From Candidatus Falkowiibacteriota bacterium (GTDB lineage Bacteria; Patescibacteriota; Patescibacteriia; Patescibacteriales; UBA12465): DNA of 41,089 nucleotides. Below are positions 17,632 through 25,081 of the stretch, piece by piece. The notes beneath the pieces were generated by a model. The model did not search any database. It saw nothing but the letters and a program-made list of their open reading frames with translations, and had not been told where the DNA came from. The stretch covers positions 1-41,089 of the forward strand of contig JAPLVY010000008.1 in NCBI GenBank assembly GCA_026396875.1, given 5' to 3'. Made by a program: the position numbers and the translations under genes. Position 1 is the first letter of the stretch, and every line of letters starts with the position of its first letter.

Positions 17632-17658
17632 TGAGAATTCTCTCTACTATCTAGATAG
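17632..17658. other. Two short palindromes next to the repeat, upstream of fusA
   Basis: GAGAATTCTC and CTATCTAGATAG are perfect 10- and 12-base palindromes, a few bases apart and directly beside the 113-bp repeat. They could form small hairpins in the fusA leader. They are not present beside the second repeat copy. Confidence 0.4.
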
Positions 17659-17663
17659 GTTTA

Positions 17664-17776
17664 CATTTTGAGATGAAATGCAAGGAAGGAACCGGCATTG
17701 GAATGAGCCGTATTAGACATACGGCGAATGAAAAATGGCGGGAGCCTGACGAAGCAGTTCGCTCAAAATGGAAGCC
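17664..17776 (-). repeat. 113-bp structured repeat, copy 1 (rpsG-fusA spacer)
   Basis: This segment is 86% identical (97 of 113 positions) to 28611-28723, with no gaps. Counting from 17664, positions 1-9 (CATTTTGAG) pair with 99-107 (CTCAAAATG), 29-36 with 71-78 (seven of eight pairs), and 45-50 (CCGTAT) with 56-61 (ATACGG), giving three nested stems. A small hairpin (GAA-GCAG-TTC) lies at 88-97. Positions 79-113, the 5' end in the transcribed direction, are identical in the two copies. It begins three bases after the tandem stops TAG-TAA of rpsG. It may be a MITE/REP-like element or a structured mRNA element; no transposase is in the window. Confidence 0.9.
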
Positions 17777-17779
17777 TTA

Positions 17780-18247
17780 CTAGCGAGAGAAGTGAGCAAA
17801 GGCTTTATTGGACTCAGCCATCTTATGAACCGCCTCGCGTTTACGAACGGCAGCTCCTTCGCCATTACTGGCATCAAGAATTTCTACTGCTAATTTATCG
17901 GCCATTGCTGCACCCTTGCGAGATAAAGCAGCCTTAATTACCCAGTTGCAACCCAAAAAATAACGGCGTTCACCGCGAACCTGAAATGGAACCTGATAGT
18001 TTGCACCACCAACGCGTTTACCGCGCACTTCAACCAAAGGAGAAACTTTTTTCACGGCTTTGTTGAAAATATGGCGTGGATCCTGCTTGGTTTTTTGTTT
18101 AATAATTTCGAAGGCATCATAAACGATTTTTTCAGCAACACTCTTTTTGCCACGTTCCATAACATAGTTAATGAACTTGGCAATAGTTTTGTCGTTATAT
18201 TTTGCGTCACCTTCGATATCTCTTTTTGGAGCTTGTTTACCTCTCAT
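17780..18247 (-). CDS. rpsG: 30S ribosomal protein S7
   Basis: S7 (155 aa) nucleates assembly of the 30S head. It opens MRGKQAPKRDIEGDAKYND and has the family signature around YDAFEIIKQKTKQDPRHIFNKAVKKVSPLVEVRGKRVGGANYQVPFQV, then the C-terminal helix with KMAESNKAFAHFSR. The length is typical. It ends with tandem stops (TAG then TAA), and the 113-bp repeat begins immediately after. In E. coli S7 represses its own synthesis at the rpsL-rpsG spacer. Confidence 0.97.
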   Translation of the reverse strand: MRGKQAPKRDIEGDAKYNDKTIAKFINYVMERGKKSVAEKIVYDAFEIIKQKTKQDPRHIFNKAVKKVSPLVEVRGKRVGGANYQVPFQVRGERRYFLGCNWVIKAALSRKGAAMADKLAVEILDASNGEGAAVRKREAVHKMAESNKAFAHFSR

Positions 18248-18254
18248 AAATGTG

Positions 18255-18290
18255 AGCTACGGATTATCAGCTATTTCATAATCCACGGCT
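18255..18290 (-). promoter_or_regulatory. Strong hairpin in the rpsL-rpsG spacer, candidate S7 autoregulatory site
   Basis: In the transcript, AGCCGUGGAUUAU pairs with AUAAUCCGUAGCU: twelve of thirteen positions pair, two of them as G-U, with a ten-base loop. The G-U pairs would be C-A mismatches on the other strand, so the structure suits the mRNA. It ends eight bases before the rpsG start, where E. coli S7 binds its own mRNA. The functional link is by analogy only. Confidence 0.45.
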
Positions 18291-18315
18291 AAATATAGAA
18301 ATTCTAAATTAAAAA

Positions 18316-18762
18316 TTATTTTTTCTTGGCAGGAGCGGCAGCACCAGCTTTTGGACGCTTGGCACCGTAGCAACTGCGACCCTGGCGACGAGCTTCAACA
18401 CCGGAGGCATCAAAGACGCCACGAACGATTTTATAGCGAACACCTGGAAGATCTTTTGTCTTACCACCTTTGATTAAAACGATGGAGTGTTCCTGTAAGT
18501 TGTGACCCATGCCTGGAATGTAAGCGGTGACTTCCATTCCGTTGGACAAACGAACCCTGGCAATCTTTCGAAGAGCGGAGTTTGGTTTTTTTGGAGTGGT
18601 AGTGGTTACCTTCAAGCAAACACCTTGTTTAAAAGGAGCGCCCTTAGCGATATCTTTCTTTTTGCGATGCAAAGAATCCAAGCTGACATGAAGAGCCAGT
18701 GATTTTTTGCGCCCAGTTTTCGGTGTGCGGCCTTTTCTGACCAGCTGGTTGATTGTTGGCAT
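18316..18762 (-). CDS. rpsL: 30S ribosomal protein S12
   Basis: S12 (148 aa) sits in the decoding centre. It starts [12 protein letters not shown] and contains [25 protein letters not shown] and [16 protein letters not shown], the streptomycin-contact loops; both key lysines (in KKPNS and in the PGVRYK region) look wild type. The C-terminus [21 protein letters not shown] is slightly extended. It is the first gene of the str operon, with a consensus promoter upstream and a leader of about 105 bases. Confidence 0.97.
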   Translation of the reverse strand: MPTINQLVRKGRTPKTGRKKSLALHVSLDSLHRKKKDIAKGAPFKQGVCLKVTTTTPKKPNSALRKIARVRLSNGMEVTAYIPGMGHNLQEHSIVLIKGGKTKDLPGVRYKIVRGVFDASGVEARRQGRSCYGAKRPKAGAAAPAKKK

Positions 18763-18874
18763 AAATAAATTCCAATAGCAAACTACAAATTACGAACTTT
18801 AAAGAAAATTCGTTTTCATAATTTAATCTTAAAATAATCCCAAATTTCCAGGATATTTTTTATTCTTTGTTGTT

Positions 18875-18903
18875 ACTTTAACAAAATAGAAAAAAGAAGT
18901 CAA
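18875..18903 (-). promoter_or_regulatory. Promoter of the rpsL (str-S10-spc) operon
   Basis: TTGACT at 18898-18903 and TAAAGT at 18875-18880 are separated by exactly 17 bases. The -10 hexamer is the same unusual TAAAGT as in the rpmB promoter, which hints at shared control of ribosomal genes. Transcription should start near 18868. Confidence 0.75.
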
Positions 18904-18916
18904 TAGACTGCTGACT

Positions 18917-18947
18917 AAAAAAACAACCCGATATTTTGTATATCGGG
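18917..18947 (-). terminator. Intrinsic terminator after the M50 protease gene
   Basis: CCCGATAT and ATATCGGG form an eight-base stem with loop TTTGT at 18927-18947; on the minus strand it is followed by GTTGTTTTTTT. It ends the protease transcript just before the rpsL promoter. Confidence 0.9.
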
Positions 18948-19003
18948 GGATGTATTTGCAAAACTGCCTAAATTATCAATAATTATGAAATATGTCAAGA
19001 GGA

Positions 19004-19606
19004 TTAAATTCCCATCCCGGTAATCAAGCGGAAAATACCAAAAACCAGAGGTTCAATTATTCCAACACCAAACATTACAAAAACTATTACCAAGATAAAG
19101 CCAAAACGCTCCAAACTCAGGTATTTGACCTTCAGTTTTTCTGGCAAAAATGACGCCAAAATCTTGGATCCATCCAGAGGAGGTAGTGGTACGAGATTAA
19201 AAACCGCCAAAACGATATTTATCAACACAGCAATCGCCACAAAATTAGTAAAAGCCTCGGAAAATGGCATTAATCTGATGACTAGGCCAAGAGCAATAGC
19301 AATTGCCAAATTAGCCGCCGGACCAGCGATTGCCACTTTGGCATCCCCCCAGCGACGATCTTTAAGAAGATATGGATTATAAGGAACTGGCTTGGCCCAA
19401 CCAAAAACAAAAGGCAGGCGACTAAGAACCATTACTGCCGGCAAAAGCACCGATCCAAACCAATCCAGGTGGGCCATTGGATTAAGCGTCAAACGTCCAG
19501 CATTCTTGGCGGTTGGATCGCCCAGGGAATAAGCCATTGCTCCGTGGGAATATTCGTGAAGTATTGCTGAAAAAATCAAGATAATAATTTGAAATAAGGT
19601 TTCCAT
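19004..19606 (-). CDS. Site-2 protease family (M50) membrane metalloprotease
   Basis: This 200-aa protein is an intramembrane zinc protease of the small, PDZ-less M50B type. HEYSH at residues 17-21 is the HExxH zinc site, and NLVPLPPLDGSKIL near residue 140-150 supplies the third ligand Asp. Four to five hydrophobic segments surround these motifs, and the intervening GWAKPVPYNPY is typical of the group. The substrate is unknown. It is transcribed alone, between its own promoter and a terminator, divergently from rpmB. Confidence 0.93.
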   Translation of the reverse strand: METLFQIIILIFSAILHEYSHGAMAYSLGDPTAKNAGRLTLNPMAHLDWFGSVLLPAVMVLSRLPFVFGWAKPVPYNPYLLKDRRWGDAKVAIAGPAANLAIAIALGLVIRLMPFSEAFTNFVAIAVLINIVLAVFNLVPLPPLDGSKILASFLPEKLKVKYLSLERFGFILVIVFVMFGVGIIEPLVFGIFRLITGMGI

Positions 19607-19637
19607 AAATAATGTTTAAATTCTAAAATCTTATGCC

Positions 19638-19666
19638 ATTGTAGCATAGCTTGATTCTTTTTTCAA
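19638..19666 (-). promoter_or_regulatory. Promoter of the M50 protease gene
   Basis: TTGAAA (19661-19666) and TACAAT (19638-19643) are 17 bases apart, with a TGC extension before the -10. The -35 lies inside the opposing rpmB promoter, so the two divergent promoters overlap. Confidence 0.65.
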
Positions 19667-19679
19667 AACGTGATAAAGT
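19651..19679 (+). promoter_or_regulatory. Promoter of rpmB
   Basis: TTGATT at 19651-19656 and TAAAGT at 19674-19679 are 17 bases apart. The leader would be about 25 bases. The overlap with the divergent protease promoter could make use of the two mutually exclusive. Confidence 0.7.
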
Positions 19680-19710
19680 GAGCCTAGTAAAAAATAATTA
19701 TTTTCATTGT

Positions 19711-19887
19711 ATGGCCAAGAAATGTGATTTATGCGGACGCGGTTCCACGAAAGGCGCTACCCGTTCCCACTCCAAGGTAAAAACCCTCAAAAGACAAAAT
19801 ATTAATCTTCAGACCAAAAATATCGGTGATATGAAGCTAAAGGTTTGCACTAGCTGCCTAAGAACCTCAAAGAAAGACAAGGAATAA
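19711..19887 (+). CDS. rpmB: 50S ribosomal protein L28, zinc-binding form
   Basis: L28 (58 aa) is a small 50S protein. The start at 19711 gives MAKKCDLCGRG; the open frame upstream to 19651 overlaps the promoter and is not coding. Two cysteine pairs, CDLC and CTSC, mark the zinc-containing form. KGATRSHSKVKTLKRQNINLQ is the conserved basic core. It is one of only three plus-strand genes and forms its own unit, ended by a terminator shared with comEC. Confidence 0.95.
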   Translation: MAKKCDLCGRGSTKGATRSHSKVKTLKRQNINLQTKNIGDMKLKVCTSCLRTSKKDKE

Positions 19888-19922
19888 GTCTTTGATTTTT
19901 AAAATTATCAAAAAACATAAAA

Positions 19923-19944
19923 AACTACCGAAAGGTAGTTTTTT
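19923..19944. terminator. Bidirectional terminator between rpmB and comEC
   Basis: AACTACC-GAAA-GGTAGTT is a seven-base stem with a stable GNRA-type loop, flanked by A and T runs, so it can act in both directions. Confidence 0.9.
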
Positions 19945-19954
19945 GTTGAAAATT

Positions 19955-21406
19955 TTATTTATTTTTTAATGCCTGACGATAATTGACTAAAGCGAAAGCT
20001 CCGATCAAAAAACTATAATAAGTAAAAATTATCCCTAAATTAATTTTATAATCCAAGGTCGCATAAGGCAGGCTAGCACAAATTCTCGCCACGGTTAATA
20101 AATATTTCGTCAATAAATAAGCTGGCCAGAAGAATAAGAGACCAATAAAATTTCCAAGATAAGAGAATATCATTGCTATAGGCAAGATGATAAACAATGG
20201 CGCAAAAATCCAAGCCGACAAAAGATTAGCAAACGGCGCGACAAGGGACACGACACTAAAATAATACGAACTAATTGGCCAAGTAAATAATTGGCAAATT
20301 AAAGTAACCAGAAAAACCTCCTTCCACCAGGACAAATGTTTTTGAAATAGTGGCGCTGACAATAATAGCCCACCAAAAGCGGCAAAAGACAATTGAAAAC
20401 CAATGTCGTCACGAAGTAGCGAAGGGTTAAAAAATAAAATTGCCGTCGCAGAAAATAATAGTGCTCGCCAAGAAGAATTTTCTCGGCCAAAAAATAGAGC
20501 CAAGAAAGTCAAAAAAGCCATCACGCCAGCGCGAATCGCTGATGGAGCGGCACCAGAAAATAGCACATAAAAAATGGCAAATGAACTAGAAAAAATTAAA
20601 GCTGATTTTCTTTTTAGACGCAACGAAAAGGCCAGGCGCGAAAGTAAAGCAGCAATCAAAGTAATATGTGATCCAGAAATCGCAATCAGATGACTCAGGC
20701 CCGCACGAGAAAACCAAGCCTGCTGAGTTAATCCGATTGTCTTTATGTAACCGAGAAGCAGAGCAACCGCCAAGCCAGCATCTGGTTCGGGCAGAAATTG
20801 ATTAATCCGATTCATTAAATAATCTCGAATAGAATATATTGCTGAAAACAAAAACGTTTTTAAAGTTCCAAAACTTTTAATTGACTGACAGCTTTCACTT
20901 CCTTGAAAACTAGCTTGACGAAGCACAAAGTAGATTTCCTGCTTCGCTAGGTATCTGTCGTAGCGAAAATCTTCAATCATACCCGGAAGTTCCAATGTTC
21001 CCTTGGCTAATAAACAATCGCCATAACGATATTCCGGATACGCCGCCGTCTTGGCAATATAACGCCCATTATTATTGCATAAAACCAAATTACGAAAAGC
21101 GCCATTTCTTTCAGAATTCTCACAAACAAAAACAGTCTCAAAGAACTTGGGTTGAGGAATAGCCAATTTTTCTTTTGTTGGTAAATATTCGAAATAACGA
21201 GTTATTGCTAAAATAAAAGCAAAAGAAAAAACTAAAAAACCTAGGGCATATTTTTTTACTTTTTGCGGAGCAAAAAAGAAGGTAACGGATAGGAACAAAA
21301 TAAAAATAAAAACCGGCAACAAAATACTAGTAGAAAACAACGACGCCAAAATGAAAGCGCTCAAGGCACCACCACAAAAAAATAACAAAAAATTACCCTT
21401 GTTCAT
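19955..21406 (-). CDS. comEC: ComEC/Rec2-family DNA uptake channel protein, without beta-lactamase domain
   Basis: ComEC (483 aa here) forms the inner-membrane channel for imported single-stranded DNA. The N-terminus has two to three helices and then a soluble OB-like region (DUF4131-type, about residues 60-175). The competence domain follows, with the hallmark GLSHLIAISGSHITLIAALL and a run of about eight helices. Full-length ComEC is 700-800 aa and ends in a metallo-beta-lactamase-like domain that is absent here: the protein stops after the last membrane helix (YRQALKNK). It is followed by a terminator and preceded by prfB. Confidence 0.9.
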   Translation of the reverse strand: MNKGNFLLFFCGGALSAFILASLFSTSILLPVFIFILFLSVTFFFAPQKVKKYALGFLVFSFAFILAITRYFEYLPTKEKLAIPQPKFFETVFVCENSERNGAFRNLVLCNNNGRYIAKTAAYPEYRYGDCLLAKGTLELPGMIEDFRYDRYLAKQEIYFVLRQASFQGSESCQSIKSFGTLKTFLFSAIYSIRDYLMNRINQFLPEPDAGLAVALLLGYIKTIGLTQQAWFSRAGLSHLIAISGSHITLIAALLSRLAFSLRLKRKSALIFSSSFAIFYVLFSGAAPSAIRAGVMAFLTFLALFFGRENSSWRALLFSATAILFFNPSLLRDDIGFQLSFAAFGGLLLSAPLFQKHLSWWKEVFLVTLICQLFTWPISSYYFSVVSLVAPFANLLSAWIFAPLFIILPIAMIFSYLGNFIGLLFFWPAYLLTKYLLTVARICASLPYATLDYKINLGIIFTYYSFLIGAFALVNYRQALKNK

Positions 21407-21456
21407 GGGGTAATTTTAAAATATCGGGAATAAAAAGAAGTTAAATTGATGATAAT

Positions 21457-22548
21457 TTACATCTTCTTCCACTTCAAATAGGCTTCCATAAAAGGCAGCA
21501 AATCGCCATCCAAAACTCTATCCACTTCGGTAGTTTCATGATTTGTTCGATGATCTTTTACTAGCCGTGCACCATACAAAATGTAAGAACGAATCTGGCG
21601 ACCCCATTCAGCCTTTACTACGCCACCCTTCAGATTTTTTTCCGCCGCTTCCCTTTTCTCTTGTTCTAACTGAAATATTTTCCCTTTCAAAATTTTCATT
21701 GCATTCTCACGGTTCTGGTGCTGGGATCTCTCACTTTGGCAAGCAACGACAATCCCTGTCGGAATATGGGTTAGACGAATCGCTGATTCAGTTTTGTTGA
21801 CGTTCTGTCCACCTGGGCCACTAGAGCGAAATAAGTCTACTCTTAAATCTTCGTCTTTAATAATCACTTCGTCATTTTCTGGTAACTCCGGAATAACCTC
21901 TACGAGCGCAAAAGAAGTTTGGCGCAAGCTTTCGCCATCAAAAGGAGAAATGCGAGCCAAGCGATGAACGCCGTTTTCGCTTTTGAGATAGCCAAAGGCA
22001 TAGGGGCCAGTAATACGCAAAGAAACGCTTTTTATCCCAGCCTCATTGGCAATTAAGCGATCGATGATTTCTATTTTAAAACCCCTTCTCTCTGCGAATC
22101 GTAAATACATTCTTTCTAGCATCATCGCCCAATCCTGAGCATCTACGCCACCAACACCGGCATGAATAGATAAAATAGCGGGTAAATCGTCGTGATCATC
22201 ACCTAACAAAGAATAGAATTCCAGTTCGGCGATTTGCGTTTCTAGTTCGGCAACTTTTAACACTAGTTCCCCTTTTAACGCTTCATCATTTTCCGAGAGA
22301 GACATCGTAATCATCTCATCAGTGCCAACTAATTCTTTTTCAATGCTGTCTAGCGAATTTAATTCTGTTTGCAGGCGTTCCGCTTCCCTGCCCACATTAG
22401 CCGCCGCTAATTGATTCTGCCAAAAATCTGGCTCGCTCATTATTTCTTTCAAATTCAAAAGACGCACCTGCTTACTATTATAAGCAAGGAGCTCTTTCAA
22501 CTGTTCAAATTTGTTTCCCAATTCAGAAAGATTAGCTAATTTTGGCAT
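21457..22548 (-). CDS. prfB: Peptide chain release factor 2
   Basis: RF2 (363 aa) recognises UAA and UGA. SPF, the codon-reading tripeptide that separates RF2 from RF1, is at about residue 200 (RISPFDGES). The catalytic GGQ occurs at about 245 in SSGPGGQNVNKTES. The start at 22548 yields MPKLANLSELG; 33 upstream codons from 22647 cross the promoter and are not coding. The frame is continuous, so the +1 programmed frameshift of E. coli prfB is absent. No complete gene in this window ends in UGA. Confidence 0.95.
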   Translation of the reverse strand: MPKLANLSELGNKFEQLKELLAYNSKQVRLLNLKEIMSEPDFWQNQLAAANVGREAERLQTELNSLDSIEKELVGTDEMITMSLSENDEALKGELVLKVAELETQIAELEFYSLLGDDHDDLPAILSIHAGVGGVDAQDWAMMLERMYLRFAERRGFKIEIIDRLIANEAGIKSVSLRITGPYAFGYLKSENGVHRLARISPFDGESLRQTSFALVEVIPELPENDEVIIKDEDLRVDLFRSSGPGGQNVNKTESAIRLTHIPTGIVVACQSERSQHQNRENAMKILKGKIFQLEQEKREAAEKNLKGGVVKAEWGRQIRSYILYGARLVKDHRTNHETTEVDRVLDGDLLPFMEAYLKWKKM

Positions 22549-22581
22549 TTTTTTGAATAATTTACCGTACTTATACCATAT

Positions 22582-22610
22582 AGTATAGCCTAAAAAATGG
22601 CAACTAACAA
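22582..22610 (-). promoter_or_regulatory. Probable promoter of prfB-comEC
   Basis: TTGTTA at 22605-22610 and TATACT at 22582-22587 are 17 bases apart. It faces away from the promoter at 22641-22669. Confidence 0.5.
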
Positions 22611-22640
22611 AAATTCTGCTGTTCTTAAAAAACTTTATTA

Positions 22641-22669
22641 TTGACAAAATTATATAAACATTATAATAT
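22641..22669 (+). promoter_or_regulatory. Promoter of the frameshifted gene at 22755
   Basis: TTGACA at 22641-22646 is followed 17 bases later by TAATAT (22664-22669), or 15 bases later by the better hexamer TATAAT (22662-22667). Either gives a start near 22675 and a leader of about 80 bases. Confidence 0.65.
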
Positions 22670-22693
22670 CAGACGGCACTATTCTTTGACAAA

Positions 22694-22747
22694 AATTTTA
22701 ATGGTTTCCATAGAAGATACTAGTCTTTTATGGAAACCATTAAAATT
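22694..22747 (+). promoter_or_regulatory. 19-bp perfect inverted repeat in the 5' leader
   Basis: AATTTTAATGGTTTCCATA at 22694-22712 is repeated exactly inverted at 22729-22747; the 16-base loop contains a further AAGA/TCTT pairing. The stem ends one base before the AAAAGGA ribosome-binding site of the gene at 22755. It may be an operator or a translation-blocking hairpin; no long U tract follows it in the sense direction. Confidence 0.8.
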
Positions 22748-22754
22748 AAAAGGA

Positions 22755-23605
22755 ATGAAAAGAAAAAAAGTTATCATCGTTATTTCTCTATCCATTATCG
22801 CGATAGGGATATACTTTTATTTAAATACCGGGACTAGCCAAAACATGACAGTCCAGAAAGAAAATAGAATCACGAAAGACACCCTACTAGAAGAGCTATT
22901 ACAGCCATTAGACTTCCTTTACGAAACTTTTTCCTCGCGCATAAATGACCCATACATCGGCGTTGAAGCTGGACAGTTGGTTCGTAAATACCAGGAGATA
23001 AGACAGGAAATGCTTTACTTGGACTCGGTCTCCGGCTTACAAATTGATTTTATCGGCATGACTCACAATGATTGGATGAGTGATGACAAGAAAGTAATGA
23101 TTAGCCAGGACAGTATCTCCTCGCTAATTCATAGCAAAAAATGGGACATAATCGGTCATGAATCGTATGACAAATTTGGTTTCGTAACTAAAAGCGACAT
23201 TTTTTCAACCGCTCTTGCGGAAATGAAACTTTACTCTGCGGATCGGATACTGCGAGTGAAACAATTAAGCATTGCCTTGATGCCAATAGAAGCGGTGACG
23301 CCATACAGAGGTACATCGAGAAAGGCGGAGAAAATGTTGCCGGAACGGAATGCACCGAAGTTTGGCGACTGCAGCAGAAATTGATTTTCATTAATCAAAA
23401 CGCAAATAGTTCTTACAGTAATTTACTCACAAACACCCGTATAGCTCTGAACTCCGTGAGAAGCGTGGTTGCAGTAGCTCGCATAGCAAAAATGGCGAAG
23501 AATGACCACAAAAAAGCAGTGATTATCTTCGGAAGATCACATATGGGAGATTTTGAATGGCTGCAGCAAAAATTTGGCCTCAAATCTGAATTTTATTTAC
23601 CATAA
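22755..23605 (+). pseudogene. Frameshifted membrane-anchored protein, possibly TraB/TIKI-like
   Basis: Two overlapping frames form one gene. The first gives MKRKKVIIVISLSIIAIGIYFYL (a membrane anchor or signal sequence), then DFIGMTHNDWM and IHSKKWDIIGHESYD. It turns unnatural after LSIALMPIEA and stops at 23384 in TGA. The +1 frame continues naturally as GDAIQRYIEKGGENVAG and ends with KKAVIIFGRSHMGDFEWLQQKFGL. One lost G in the GG at 23294-23295 would restore a frame of about 284 codons. The order 'IGxxH...D-I-I-x-E' then 'V-I-x-F-G-x-x-H' resembles TraB/TIKI-superfamily proteins; this is tentative. It has its own promoter and terminator. A sequencing error cannot be excluded. Confidence 0.65.
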
Positions 23606-23630
23606 AATTTCACTTATTATCAAAAAATAA

Positions 23631-23657
23631 AAGGAGTTACTCAATAACTCCTTTTTT
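23631..23657 (+). terminator. Terminator of the frameshifted gene
   Basis: GGAGTTA and TAACTCC form a seven-base stem around CTCAA, followed by TTTTTT. Confidence 0.9.
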
Positions 23658-23663
23658 ATTATG

Positions 23664-23692
23664 AAAAACCCCGAATTTTTATCCGGGGTTTT
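23664..23692 (-). terminator. Terminator of the 423-aa membrane protein gene
   Basis: On the minus strand AACCCCG and CGGGGTT form a stem around about ten bases and are followed by TTTTT. It is back-to-back with the preceding plus-strand terminator. Confidence 0.9.
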
Positions 23693-23698
23693 ATAAAA

Positions 23699-24970
23699 CT
23701 ACTTATTACCGTTGATCACTTTCACAATTGTGGGACAGCGATCGTTTATTGCTTGCATTAAATTGTCGTATCCGTTGTATTCCGGATAAGCTTCAACAAA
23801 AGTAATTAGATCGGCCAATTGAGTAGCGATTATTCGCAATTCCTGATCCTCGTACGACTTGTCAGCGAATTTTTCAAGAAGCTGAAGGGCCATCATTAAG
23901 CTGCCAGGCCAAACGATATGTTTTTTTACTTCGGAAATCGTAATCATTTCCTCAAGCGGCGCTTTAAAGATATTTTTGGATACCGATGAAAGACTATTAA
24001 TATCTTGCTGGTAATATCCAGCCAGGAATAGAATGTCTGTCCAACTAACCTTAGAATCTTTTTTCATTGAATCTAAAATTAGCATCACCGACTTTCTTTT
24101 CTCCTCTAAAGCCTGCTCTTCTTCGAGCAGTTTTTTTTCTCTCAGTTCAGCTTGTTGCGATTTTTCTTTCAGTTCAGCTTGTTTTTTGGCAAGTTCTCTA
24201 GCAATCCGCTTATTACGTCTGCGTAAAAATACTATCGCCAAAGATATCAATAAGATAAATAATGCCCCAGCGAATAATTGCCAGAAGATGATTCCCCAAA
24301 CAATTTCTGAGAACCAAAATTGATACAAAGTACTAATAATGGCAACCAGCAAGGGGATAAGAAATAATAATTCCCTAATTTCTTCTTTCAAATCGTCAAA
24401 AATACCAGTGCCAGTATCATCAAACATAGTGAATAAAAAAATAATCAAAAATATTGATGGCAGCCAAACATATTGCGAACCAAAATGAATGTAGGTTTCG
24501 TAAGACAACAAAATTACACCAAATAAATAAATGATTTTGTTGAGTGCACGGTAATAGGAGTAACGTTTCTCGTCAAGATATTCTCTGGAAGGGCCTTTTT
24601 TTAATTGCCAGATTAAGCCAATAATAAGAGAGGCGATGACAATAATCCATAGTGCTGTTCCAAAGTTATTCTGATTAACGTTGTCCTTGTTAGCCAAAAA
24701 TGAAACCATTAAGGCGGCTGATGAAATAATCAATAAAGTTCTACAGATAAGGGCGCTCTGAAGATAATCATCAATTCTTTTGCCTCTATTGAAATAGATC
24801 CCGGCAATCAACATGCTTGAAAAAGCAGTAACAGTTTCTGTCCAGAAACCAGGGTAGTATGAATGCACAATAAACTGGCATCCAAAAATTAGAGCAATTG
24901 AAGGAATTAAAAAATAACCTTCACACAACAAACTGACTATCAAATAGTCTTCTTTTTTGAAATTTTTCAT
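23699..24970 (-). CDS. Hypothetical membrane protein with coiled coil, 423 aa
   Basis: I do not recognise this family. The first 250 residues hold about eight hydrophobic helices (for example LLVAIISTLYQFWF and LFAGALFILLISLAIVFL). The last helix ends in a basic RRRNKR stop-transfer signal and is followed by a charged coiled coil of about 55 residues (KKQAELKEKSQQAELREKKLLEEEQALEEK). The C-terminal 130 residues are soluble and probably cytoplasmic. The layout, a membrane sensor with a coiled linker and a soluble output module, is suggestive only. It is a monocistronic unit with a consensus promoter, a structured leader of about 105 bases and its own terminator. Confidence 0.75.
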   Translation of the reverse strand: MKNFKKEDYLIVSLLCEGYFLIPSIALIFGCQFIVHSYYPGFWTETVTAFSSMLIAGIYFNRGKRIDDYLQSALICRTLLIISSAALMVSFLANKDNVNQNNFGTALWIIVIASLIIGLIWQLKKGPSREYLDEKRYSYYRALNKIIYLFGVILLSYETYIHFGSQYVWLPSIFLIIFLFTMFDDTGTGIFDDLKEEIRELLFLIPLLVAIISTLYQFWFSEIVWGIIFWQLFAGALFILLISLAIVFLRRRNKRIARELAKKQAELKEKSQQAELREKKLLEEEQALEEKRKSVMLILDSMKKDSKVSWTDILFLAGYYQQDINSLSSVSKNIFKAPLEEMITISEVKKHIVWPGSLMMALQLLEKFADKSYEDQELRIIATQLADLITFVEAYPEYNGYDNLMQAINDRCPTIVKVINGNK

Positions 24971-25081
24971 TTCTAATTAAATTTTTAATATACAAACTCA
25001 GGAGTATTCTTGTACTTTTAATCGTCCAAGGCCATTTTTTATGACTTTTACGTGCCACCTGTTAACCGCACGAATACCTTC
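24971..25081 (-). promoter_or_regulatory. Structured leader of the 423-aa membrane protein gene
   Basis: In the transcript GGUAUUC near the 5' end pairs with GAAUACU about 70 bases later (extended by UG/CA across one mismatch). Inside, CGUGC pairs with GCACG around a 12-base loop GGUUAACAGGUG. Unlike most leaders in this window the sequence is not simply AT-rich. It might be a regulatory RNA; no known riboswitch class is recognised. Confidence 0.4.

Noticed and set aside
17661-17780. Target-site duplication TTAC flanking repeat copy 1
   Set aside because: Four bases only, and copy 2 has no matching duplication.
21457-22647. Programmed frameshift in prfB
   Set aside because: The frame is open from the ATG at 22548 to the stop, with no internal TGA near codon 26.
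22694-22747. The 19-bp inverted repeat as an intrinsic terminator on the plus strand
   Set aside because: It is followed by AAAAGGAATG rather than a T run, and a promoter lies directly upstream.
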